A stretch of DNA of 5,670 nt from Candidatus Fonsibacter lacus (lineage in GTDB: Bacteria; Pseudomonadota; Alphaproteobacteria; Pelagibacterales; Pelagibacteraceae): positions 1-5,670 of the forward strand of contig RGRP01000054.1 in assembly GCA_010021145.1 (NCBI GenBank). Reading direction: 5' to 3'. Both the position numbers and the translations under genes were made by a program. Positions 1 to 5,569 of this stretch are shown one piece after another. Position 1 is the first letter of the stretch. Every line of letters begins with the position of its first letter. Below the pieces are notes generated by a model, which made no database searches, had not been told where the DNA came from, and saw only the letters and a program-made list of their open reading frames with translations.

Positions 1-1
1 A

Positions 2-589
2 GCAGGGCATGATCGGGGTGGAAGAGTTTCTCATCGACTTGCAAGAGATCATCGAGACAAAGTAGTTGCTCTGAGTGTTTTAGATATCTGCCCAACTCTT
101 GATATGTATAATGCAACAGATCAAGACTTTGCTACTAATTATTTTCATTGGTTTTTTTTAATTCAACCAAAATTTATTCCTGAAAATTTTATAGCTAAAG
201 ATCCAAAAGCTTGGCTGAACTATTGTCTTAAAAAATGGTCTGGTGGGTTTAATTTTAAAGGGATTGAAAAATATTATCTAAAATATTTTAAAAATTATAA
301 AAGAATACACTCAAGCTGTGAGGACTATCGCGCAGGAGCAACTATTGACCTCATTCATGATAAAAAAGATTTAAATAAAAAACTTAATATTCCTTTACAA
401 GTTTTGTGGGGTAAAAATGGTAGAGTGGGCAAGAAATTTAAACCCCTTAAGGTTTGGCAAAACTACACGACTAAAAAGGTTGAGGGAAAAGGCTTTAACT
501 GTAAGCATTTTGTGGCAGAAGAAGCTCCCCAGCAAACTTTAAAAGAACTTGTAAAATTTTTCTCTAAATATTCAGATTTTAATTACTAA
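2..589 (+). CDS. Haloacetate (fluoroacetate) dehalogenase-type alpha/beta hydrolase, 5' end outside window
   Basis: This is the C-terminal part (195 residues) of an alpha/beta hydrolase of the fluoroacetate/haloacetate dehalogenase family, which hydrolyses 2-haloacetates to glycolate and halide in the cytoplasm. The frame is open from base 2 and begins with residues reading AGHDRGGR, so the ATG at 104 is internal and the real start lies to the left. The residues known from the family are present at the expected spacing: nucleophile Asp (codon 11-13) followed by the carboxylate-binding Arg pair (DRGGR), catalytic acid Asp 24 residues later (codon 83-85, in VLD), halide-pocket His-Trp 45 residues after the nucleophile (146-151), Tyr in CEDYRAG (326-328) and catalytic His in CKHF (506-508). 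The C-terminal GHF-AEEAP-like segment also matches. Substrate preference is inferred; related epoxide hydrolases share the fold but not this His-Trp-Tyr set. The stop overlaps the convergent regulator gene by 11 bp. Confidence 0.88.
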   Translation, partial: AGHDRGGRVSHRLARDHRDKVVALSVLDICPTLDMYNATDQDFATNYFHWFFLIQPKFIPENFIAKDPKAWLNYCLKKWSGGFNFKGIEKYYLKYFKNYKRIHSSCEDYRAGATIDLIHDKKDLNKKLNIPLQVLWGKNGRVGKKFKPLKVWQNYTTKKVEGKGFNCKHFVAEEAPQQTLKELVKFFSKYSDFNY

Positions 590-1994
590 CGTAGGGAGAC
601 GCTCCTCTTACATCTAAATTAATATCGATATTTTTATTAATAGGTGGAAAAGCTCTTTGTTGACAGTCCATTCTAGGACAGGTTCTGCAATTCACTCCAA
701 TGGCTACCGCTGCATTTTCATCTTTAAGATTTAAAGAGTCTGCATAAACGAAATCTTTTGCATACTTTGCCTGACAACCTAAACCAATACTTAAAATGCT
801 TCTATAGATTCCATGACGACCAATTCCTTTTTCAATCGTTCTTGCGATACAAACATATCTTTCTCCATCAGGCATTTTAGAAAGGGCACAGTGAATTTTT
901 CCAGGTAACATAAAAGCAGAATGAATATTCCATCGTGGACAAGCGCCACCGTATCGAGGTATTTGAATTCCAGATAAAGATAATCGTTTAGAAATGTTTC
1001 CAGCGATATCCGTTCTTAACATATGAAAAGGAATTCCTTTCATTTTAGGATCTTGTAAACAAGTTACTCGATGCGCTACTTGTTCAAAGGAAACAGAAAA
1101 AGTATGTTGGATTAATTCTAAATCATATCGATGTTTTCTGCATTCCTCATAAAATAATTTATAAGGCATTAAAATTGCAGCTGCAGTGTAATTGACTAAT
1201 GAGATTGTTGTTAATTTTTTAGCAGTCTCTGATGGAAAGTTATAATCCTTAAGATAACTTTCAATTAAATCCATAGCCTCTGCCTGTACAATTTGTCCTG
1301 CGCAGTAAATTTTTTTTGTATCGAGAGTTAAGAAGTCAGAAAGATAAAGTGTTTTTTTCTCAGGCACATATCGTTTTAAAAAGAAATCATCATTTTTTGG
1401 AACAACATCGATCACATCAATTTTATGATGCTTTTTTAAATATTCAACGAGCAAAACATGTCGAGTTCTAAAATTTCTATTTACTTGGTTAAAAATTTTA
1501 TTTGCATACTCTTCTAGTTTTGGAAAATAGTTTTGGTACTCTTGAAGAAAATCTGAAACTGCTTCACCTGGAAATGTTGCTTTAGGATTTGAAACGTTTT
1601 CACCTGAAATCATTTCAAGTTTGTCATAAACTTCAGAATTATTTTTTCTATAAACATCACCAAGTCGAATTAAAGCTTTAGAAATTAGTGGGTTAGTTTC
1701 TATTAAGTCCTTAACTTCGATATTGGTAATATCTAGATCTTCAAATAAATTATCACTTAATAGTTCTTGTAAATCATGGACTAAGTTTAGCTGATCATCT
1801 GATGATAGTTTTTTAATATCCAGATTTAAAATTTCAGAGGCTTTAATAAGTAAATCCGCACTTACTTTTCTTTTTCCAGACTCAATTAAATTTAAATAAC
1901 TTGGTGAAATTTCAAGTTTTTTTGATAAGTCGCCTTGGCTAATATTCAGCTTTCTACGCGCTGTTTTGATCTTAAATCCAAGTTGTTTACTCAT
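579..1994 (-). CDS. ScfR/RamB-type transcriptional regulator (XRE HTH + ImmA/IrrE-like + ScfR C-terminal domain)
   Basis: This is a 471-residue DNA-binding regulator of the short-chain fatty acyl-CoA regulator family, whose known members (RamB, PccR) control acetate, propionate and glyoxylate-cycle genes. Residues about 6-60 form an XRE helix-turn-helix (ISQGDLSKKLEISPSYLNLI). Residues about 180-310 resemble an ImmA/IrrE domain, including the AAAILMPYKLF segment, but where active peptidases have HExxH the sequence reads AGQIVQAEA near 232-240, so it is probably a ligand sensor and not a protease. Residues about 318-470 are the family C-terminal domain, with CPRWN (352-355), LGC (407), a CxxCxxxxC cluster (436, 439, 444) and RAFPP. 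The length is typical. The ATG at 1994 is the natural start because the HTH follows directly; no Shine-Dalgarno sequence is visible, and the upstream bases are operator-like half-sites, which suggests autoregulation. Its divergent neighbour aceA is the probable target. The effector, probably a short acyl-CoA, is inferred. Confidence 0.9.
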   Translation of the reverse strand: MSKQLGFKIKTARRKLNISQGDLSKKLEISPSYLNLIESGKRKVSADLLIKASEILNLDIKKLSSDDQLNLVHDLQELLSDNLFEDLDITNIEVKDLIETNPLISKALIRLGDVYRKNNSEVYDKLEMISGENVSNPKATFPGEAVSDFLQEYQNYFPKLEEYANKIFNQVNRNFRTRHVLLVEYLKKHHKIDVIDVVPKNDDFFLKRYVPEKKTLYLSDFLTLDTKKIYCAGQIVQAEAMDLIESYLKDYNFPSETAKKLTTISLVNYTAAAILMPYKLFYEECRKHRYDLELIQHTFSVSFEQVAHRVTCLQDPKMKGIPFHMLRTDIAGNISKRLSLSGIQIPRYGGACPRWNIHSAFMLPGKIHCALSKMPDGERYVCIARTIEKGIGRHGIYRSILSIGLGCQAKYAKDFVYADSLNLKDENAAVAIGVNCRTCPRMDCQQRAFPPINKNIDINLDVRGASPYVSN

Positions 1995-2006
1995 AAAAAT
2001 TTACAA

Positions 2007-2025
2007 AATTTACAATTTGTAAATT
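2007..2025. repeat. 19-bp palindrome, probable core operator
   Basis: AATTTACAA-T-TTGTAAATT is a perfect 9-bp inverted repeat around a single central base. It lies 13 bp upstream of the regulator start codon and, by the candidate leftward promoter, close to the regulator's transcription start, which fits autorepression. It is the best-formed member of the half-site array. Binding by the adjacent regulator is inferred. Confidence 0.65.
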
Positions 2026-2116
2026 AAATATTAAAATTTTTATTACAAATTTACAAGCATTAACCTAAAAAATCTTTGAAAAATTAACGAATGTAAATAT
2101 TGTAAATTTATTAACC

Positions 2117-2122
2117 AAGGAG
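2117..2122 (+). promoter_or_regulatory. Strong Shine-Dalgarno for the 77-residue gene
   Basis: AAGGAG lies 7 bases upstream of the ATG at 2130. It is the clearest ribosome binding site in the window and fixes the start of the small gene. It supports the view that this gene is really translated as the first cistron of the aceA operon. Confidence 0.8.
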
Positions 2123-2129
2123 AATAAAT

Positions 2130-2363
2130 ATGACTCACAGAGAAAAACACAACATTGAAAGTAATTGCGTTTCATTCAATGACGATTGCTACAACGAAAC
2201 TAATAGCTACCAAGAAAATGTGAAAGCTATGGATGGTCTTGAAAGAAAAGTTATAACTGATGCTGTTTCCTCTGTTTATAAAACAGGACAATCTTTTATT
2301 AATTATTTAGAGCAAAAATTATCAATAATTAAACAAAATAAAGGCGGGTCTAGTAATGCCTAA
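2130..2363 (+). CDS. Small protein of unknown function, first cistron of the aceA operon
   Basis: I do not recognise this 77-residue protein. It has a strong Shine-Dalgarno sequence and its stop lies 8 bp inside aceA (the shared bases read ATGCCTAA), so the two genes are probably translationally coupled. The N-terminal third is polar and Asn/Asp/Glu-rich, with two cysteines (13 and 20) and histidines at 3 and 7. Residues about 36-70 look like one amphipathic helix (GLERKVITDAVSSVYKTGQS onward), followed by a short Lys/Gly/Ser/Asn tail. There is no signal peptide or membrane segment, so it is probably cytoplasmic. Charge is close to balanced. Its placement between the regulator's operators and isocitrate lyase suggests a role tied to acetate or fatty-acid growth, perhaps as a modulator of isocitrate lyase, or it may act mainly as a translated leader. 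Neither role is shown by the sequence. Confidence 0.75.
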   Translation: MTHREKHNIESNCVSFNDDCYNETNSYQENVKAMDGLERKVITDAVSSVYKTGQSFINYLEQKLSIIKQNKGGSSNA

Positions 2364-3630
2364 TACAACTGATACTTTAGTTAAAAAAAGATTAGAAAGT
2401 GTAATTGCAAATTATTCTGAAGAGGACGTTGAAAAGTTAAGAGGAACTTTTAATGTTGAATACACTGTTTCAAAAAATTTATCAAAAAAACTTTGGAAAT
2501 TACTCAACACAGAAAAGTACATTAATACGTTAGGGGGACTTTCAGGTAATCATGCCGTTCAACATGCAAAGGCTGGTTTAAAAGCAATTTATCTATCAGG
2601 TTGGCAAGTTGCAGCAGATGCAAATTCTGCAGGCGAAATGTACCCTGATCAAAGTTTATATCCTTATGATAGCGCACCAAAATTAGTTGAGAGCATGATT
2701 AATGCTTTAATGCGTGCCGATCAAATTCAATACATGGAAATTTTGGAAGGAAAAATGGATCCAAAAAATAGTATTGATTATCATATGCCGATTATCGCAG
2801 ATGGGGAAGCCGGATTTGGAGGTCCGTTAAATGTTTATGAATTGACTAAAAGATTCATCAAAGCAGGAGCTGCAGGAGTTCATTTTGAAGATCAATTAGC
2901 TGCAGAAAAAAAATGTGGTCATATGGGGGGTAAAGTTTTAATTCCAACGCAAAATGCAATTAGAAATTTAAAAGCAGCGCGTCTTGCATCAAGAGTTATG
3001 AATGTTCCTCTAGTTATTCTTGCAAGAACTGATGCGAATGCAGCAAAACTTATTACTAGTGATTGCGATGAAAATGATAAACCATTTTTAACAGGAGAAA
3101 GATCTGCAGAGGGATTTTATTATGTTAAAGAAGGAATAGAACAAGCAATCTCAAGAGGTTTAGCCTATGCGCCCTACTGTGATTTAATTTGGTGCGAGAC
3201 TGCAAAACCTGATCTGAATGAAGCTAAAATTTTTGCAGATGCGATCCATAAAAAATATCCTGGAAAATTATTAGCTTATAATTGCTCGCCTTCATTTAAT
3301 TGGAAGAAGTATTTATCTGAAAGTGAAATGCAAACCTTCCAACAAAAACTTTCTGAAATGGGTTATAAATTTCAATTTATTACTCTTGCAGGTTTCCATG
3401 TGCAAAATTATTCAATTTTTAAATTTGCACAAAATTATAAAAAAGATGGAATGGCTGCCTATTCAAAAATTCAGCAACAAGAATTTGAAGCTGAAAAGGA
3501 TGGATACACTGCTGTTAAACATCAACGCGAAGTTGGCACAACTTACTTTGATACCATTGCGCAAATTATCAGTTCAGGAAAAACTTCAACCACTGCAATG
3601 AGTGGTTCAACTGAATCAGAACAGTTTTAG
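2356..3630 (+). CDS. aceA: Isocitrate lyase (glyoxylate shunt)
   Basis: Isocitrate lyase cleaves isocitrate to glyoxylate and succinate, the first step of the glyoxylate bypass used for growth on acetate, fatty acids and other C2 units. The 424-residue length is normal for the bacterial enzyme. Signatures in order: SGWQVAADAN (81-90), YPDQSLYP (97-103), the metal-binding region ADGEAGFGG (148-156), the catalytic loop KKCGHMGGK (185-193, catalytic Cys187), ILARTDANA (221-229), NCSPSFNW (309-316), GYTAVKHQREVG (383-394) and the C-terminal lid ending TAMSGSTESEQF. All key residues are present, so the enzyme should be active. The ATG at 2356 overlaps the upstream small gene by 8 bp and has GGCGGG 7 bases before it. 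Expression is probably set by the divergent ScfR-type regulator. Malate synthase, the partner enzyme, is not in this window. Confidence 0.98.
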   Translation: MPNTTDTLVKKRLESVIANYSEEDVEKLRGTFNVEYTVSKNLSKKLWKLLNTEKYINTLGGLSGNHAVQHAKAGLKAIYLSGWQVAADANSAGEMYPDQSLYPYDSAPKLVESMINALMRADQIQYMEILEGKMDPKNSIDYHMPIIADGEAGFGGPLNVYELTKRFIKAGAAGVHFEDQLAAEKKCGHMGGKVLIPTQNAIRNLKAARLASRVMNVPLVILARTDANAAKLITSDCDENDKPFLTGERSAEGFYYVKEGIEQAISRGLAYAPYCDLIWCETAKPDLNEAKIFADAIHKKYPGKLLAYNCSPSFNWKKYLSESEMQTFQQKLSEMGYKFQFITLAGFHVQNYSIFKFAQNYKKDGMAAYSKIQQQEFEAEKDGYTAVKHQREVGTTYFDTIAQIISSGKTSTTAMSGSTESEQF

Positions 3631-3641
3631 TTAATTAATTT

Positions 3642-3667
3642 AGGGCCCGATTTAATCGTCGGGCTCT
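3642..3667 (+). terminator. GC-rich hairpin after aceA
   Basis: The 9-bp arms AGGGCCCGA (3642-3650) and TCGGGCTCT (3659-3667) pair with one G-U wobble around an 8-base loop, 11 bp after the aceA stop. It stands out as GC-rich in AT-rich DNA. The T-run (TTTT at 3674-3677) is displaced by six bases, so intrinsic termination may be imperfect. The right arm reaches the last two bases of the minus-strand DUF2892 gene stop codon, so the hairpin sits between two convergent genes and may serve both. Confidence 0.65.
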
Positions 3668-3854
3668 ATGATCTTTTACAAGTATTAATTCCAAGTAAAG
3701 AATAAAGAGTACAATTTCTAAGAACTCCACTAACAATCAAACCAATCGCAAGCCAGCCCCAAGGACTAATCTTGCCCAGTGCTGTAAGCGTTACAATAAT
3801 AACACCTGCAGTAATTCTTAAAATCCGATCAGCGTTACCAACATTAACTTTCAT
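3666..3854 (-). CDS. DUF2892/YgaP-type small inner-membrane protein
   Basis: This 62-residue protein matches the DUF2892 (PF11127) family, the membrane module also found at the C terminus of the rhodanese YgaP. The N terminus MKVNVGNADRILRITAG is typical, followed by two hydrophobic segments at about 12-28 and 31-46 joined by a short KISPWGW turn, and the family C-terminal motif, here CTLYSLLGINTC (48-59), with two cysteines and Thr where Pro is usual. It should form a two-helix hairpin in the cytoplasmic membrane. The biochemical role of stand-alone members is poorly known; links to sulfur or thiol chemistry are inferred from YgaP. GAGG 7 bases upstream (3862-3865, minus strand) supports this start. 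It diverges from umuD across a 61-bp gap and converges on aceA. Confidence 0.88.
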   Translation of the reverse strand: MKVNVGNADRILRITAGVIIVTLTALGKISPWGWLAIGLIVSGVLRNCTLYSLLGINTCKRS

Positions 3855-3866
3855 TTTATTGCCTCG

Positions 3867-3895
3867 TTGACTTCAGTATACCTATTAGCTAGAAC
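3867..3895 (+). promoter_or_regulatory. Candidate umuD promoter
   Basis: TTGACT (3867-3872, five of six matches to the -35 consensus) is followed after 17 bp by TAGAAC (3890-3895, four of six to the -10 consensus). Transcription would begin near 3902, leaving a leader of about 14 bases before the umuD ATG. The -10 element overlaps the left half of the LexA box, as expected for a LexA-repressed promoter. Confidence 0.6.
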
Positions 3896-3906
3896 GAAAC
3901 AAGAAC
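3892..3906 (+). promoter_or_regulatory. LexA (SOS) box of alphaproteobacterial type
   Basis: The site is GAAC-GAAACAA-GAAC, an exact match to GAAC-N7-GAAC (GTTC-N7-GTTC on the other strand), the direct-repeat LexA operator described for Alphaproteobacteria. It ends 9 bp before the umuD start and overlaps the candidate -10 element. It should keep umuD, umuC and the following gene off until DNA damage activates RecA and LexA cleaves itself. The divergent DUF2892 promoter may also be affected. Confidence 0.88.
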
Positions 3907-3915
3907 ATATTTACT

Positions 3916-4293
3916 ATGAAAATACCAGTTATATTGCAGAAAGTATCAGCCGGTTTTCCATCACCCGCCACTGATTATGTTCAAGATGAAATCGATTTAA
4001 ACAGCGAGCTTATAAAAAATCCTCCCGCAACTTTTCTAATTCGTGTGCAAGGCAACTCTATGACTGATCATAAAATTATCAATGGAGATTTATTAGTAGT
4101 GGATCGAAGTTTGAATTTAAAAAATGATTGCATTGCCATTATTAATTTTAATAACGAATTAGTTGTTAAAAACATTATTAGAGAGAACAATAATTTTTAT
4201 ATCAAAAATAAATCAGATAAAATTTTAATTAATGAAAACTCAGACATCAATGTTTGGGGGATCGTCACTTATATTATTCATGCAGCTAACTAA
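3916..4293 (+). CDS. umuD: UmuD, self-cleaving subunit of DNA polymerase V
   Basis: UmuD is a LexA-like S24 peptidase fold protein. RecA filaments trigger self-cleavage to UmuD', which joins UmuC as the error-prone DNA polymerase V. The 125-residue sequence keeps the family core: the cleavage region SAGFPSPATDYV with scissile Ala12-Gly13, Ser48 in GNSM (nucleophile), Lys85 in VVKN (general base), and NVWGIV near the C terminus. The cleavage site-Ser and Ser-Lys spacings (36 and 37) equal those of E. coli UmuD. The N-terminal arm is only 12 residues against 24 in E. coli. A TAG at 3886-3888, with no start codon after it in frame, rules out a longer form. The scissile bond is Ala-Gly, as in LexA, where E. 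coli UmuD has Cys-Gly. No good Shine-Dalgarno is visible. It is first in an SOS operon and overlaps umuC by 14 bp. Confidence 0.95.
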   Translation: MKIPVILQKVSAGFPSPATDYVQDEIDLNSELIKNPPATFLIRVQGNSMTDHKIINGDLLVVDRSLNLKNDCIAIINFNNELVVKNIIRENNNFYIKNKSDKILINENSDINVWGIVTYIIHAAN

Positions 4294-5557
4294 TAATAGA
4301 ATTATTGCATTAGTAGATTGCAATTCTTTCTACGTTTCTTGCGAGAGATTATTTAGGCCCGATTTAAGAAGAAAACCTGTTGTAGTTTTATCTAACAATG
4401 ATGGTTGCATTATCTCAAGATCAACCGAAGCAAAGCAAGTTGGAATTAAAATGGGTGAGCCTTATTTTAAAGCAAAGCCACTCATTGATAAATATAAAGT
4501 ATCTGTATTCTCATCTAATTATGAATTGTATGGAGATTTATCACGACGTGTAATGAAGATTTTAAAAAACTTTTCACCGGATATTGAATTTTACTCAATC
4601 GATGAAGCTTTTTTAGATCTAACAAATATTAAAATGGATAATGTTGAGGAGTATATTTTAAATATTAGAAAAGTTATTTTAAAGTGGACGGGCATTCCTG
4701 TTTCTATTGGAGCTGCGAATACTAAAACCCTTGCTAAAATTGCAAATCATATTGCAAAGAAAAATAAATTAGGAGTTGAGGAATTTATTTCAAAAGATAA
4801 AAATTACGTAGATGAAATTTTAAAATCATTTCCTGTTCAAGAAGTGTGGGGGATTGGTAGACAACTTTCAAAGTTTTTTAATAATAATAATTTTTATAAT
4901 GCGCATCAGCTTAAATATGCTAATAATTACTGGGTTAGAAAAAACAGTAGTGTGGTTGTTTTAAAAACAATTCACGAACTGAATGGCACTTGTTGTTTTC
5001 CATTAAACTTTCAATATGTAGCAAGAAAGAATTGCTGCGTATCAAGATCTTTTGGCAAAACAATTACTGACCTTAATGATTTAAAAGAAGCAATCGTTAG
5101 ACATTGTATGACGGCAGCAGAGCGAATTCGTTCAGAAGGATTAATTGTAAAATCCGTTTACGTATTTATTAAAACTAGCAGATTTAAAAAAGATTACGTT
5201 TCACGAGTGCAAAAAGTAGATCTGCCCATTGCAACAAATAATACTTTAGAATTAGTCAACGTATGCGCAAAAGCTTTAGAAAGTATTTATATTAAGGGTT
5301 ATTTTTACAGTAAAGCAGGCGTTATATTTTCAGATCTAAAACCTAAAGATCATTATGAAAAGAACTTATTTTCAGATCAAAACTTAAATTTAGATCATTT
5401 GATGAAAGTCATTGATCAAACCAATAGTCGATTTGGCAGGGGCGCTATTTCTGTTGCAGCCGCTAGATTAAACAATAATTCAAGAATGAGGCGCGATCAT
5501 TCATCAAGAATTGATACCTCTTTTATAAAACTTGCCCCAACAGTAAGGGCACATTAA
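4280..5557 (+). CDS. umuC: UmuC, catalytic Y-family subunit of DNA polymerase V
   Basis: UmuC copies past DNA lesions at low fidelity once bound to UmuD'. From the ATG at 4280 the protein has 425 residues, close to 422 in E. coli. The frame stays open to an ATG at 4232, but that adds 16 residues absent from the family, so 4280 is preferred. Catalytic metal ligands are Asp13 (ALVDCNSFY) and Asp108-Glu109 (YSIDEAF). Other signatures are RPDLRRKPVVVLSNNDGC, SSNYELYGD and NTKTLAKIANH. Palm, fingers and thumb span about 1-240, and the little finger about 240-355. EKNLF (360-364) resembles the beta-clamp motif (QLNLF in E. coli UmuC). A DUF4113-type tail follows; it keeps SRFGRGAIS and RMRRDHSS but lacks the usual Trp and Tyr-Thr-Thr residues near its end. 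Translation is probably coupled to umuD. Confidence 0.95.
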   Translation: MQLTNNRIIALVDCNSFYVSCERLFRPDLRRKPVVVLSNNDGCIISRSTEAKQVGIKMGEPYFKAKPLIDKYKVSVFSSNYELYGDLSRRVMKILKNFSPDIEFYSIDEAFLDLTNIKMDNVEEYILNIRKVILKWTGIPVSIGAANTKTLAKIANHIAKKNKLGVEEFISKDKNYVDEILKSFPVQEVWGIGRQLSKFFNNNNFYNAHQLKYANNYWVRKNSSVVVLKTIHELNGTCCFPLNFQYVARKNCCVSRSFGKTITDLNDLKEAIVRHCMTAAERIRSEGLIVKSVYVFIKTSRFKKDYVSRVQKVDLPIATNNTLELVNVCAKALESIYIKGYFYSKAGVIFSDLKPKDHYEKNLFSDQNLNLDHLMKVIDQTNSRFGRGAISVAAARLNNNSRMRRDHSSRIDTSFIKLAPTVRAH

Positions 5558-5569
5558 TTATTGATTGTA

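Larger units (their letters stand above)
1995..2129. promoter_or_regulatory. Divergent regulatory region with an array of ATTTACAA half-sites
   Basis: This 135-bp AT-rich region separates the ScfR-type regulator from the aceA operon. It holds about seven copies of one half-site: ATTTACAA at 1999-2006 and 2008-2015, its reverse complement at 2017-2024, a weaker TTACAA at 2043-2048, a full copy at 2049-2056, and reverse copies TGTAAAT at 2092-2098 and TTGTAAAT at 2100-2107. Several pairs repeat with 9-bp spacing. A possible rightward promoter is TTGAAA (2076-2081) with TATTGT (2098-2103), whose -10 lies inside the right-hand pair. A possible leftward promoter is TTGTAA (2056-2051) with TAATAT (2033-2028). 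ScfR-family proteins are known to bind TTTGCAAA-like sites, which differ from TTTGTAAA by one base, so I infer this is the regulator's operator array. The promoter elements are only candidates in such AT-rich DNA. Confidence 0.7.

Noticed and set aside
1..60. Locally higher GC at the left edge as a sign of recent transfer
   Set aside because: The stretch encodes Gly/Arg/Asp/His-rich conserved motif residues whose codons are GC-rich, and 60 bases are too few to judge.
9..65. Short ATG-to-TAG frame at the left edge
   Set aside because: It is only 18 codons and out of frame with the dehalogenase, whose conserved residues are encoded by the same bases.
104..589. A complete 161-residue gene starting at ATG 104
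   Set aside because: Codons upstream of 104, open to base 2, encode the conserved HDRGGR nucleophile motif and VLD acid motif in the same frame, so this ATG is internal.
1995..2129. AT-rich phased repeats as a replication origin or CRISPR-like array
   Set aside because: The repeat unit is only 8 bp in mixed orientation, with no DnaA-box consensus and no spacers of uniform length. The divergent regulator context explains it better as operators.
3323..3601. 92-residue open frame inside aceA
   Set aside because: It is an out-of-frame shadow of a strongly conserved isocitrate lyase coding region, with Lys/Leu/Asn-rich low-complexity content and no ribosome binding site.
4350..4368. Similarity of ATTTAGGCCCGATTTAA in umuC to the left arm and loop of the hairpin after aceA
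   Set aside because: The umuC copy encodes the conserved FRPDL segment and has no paired arm. The match is short, needs a one-base gap and is best taken as chance.
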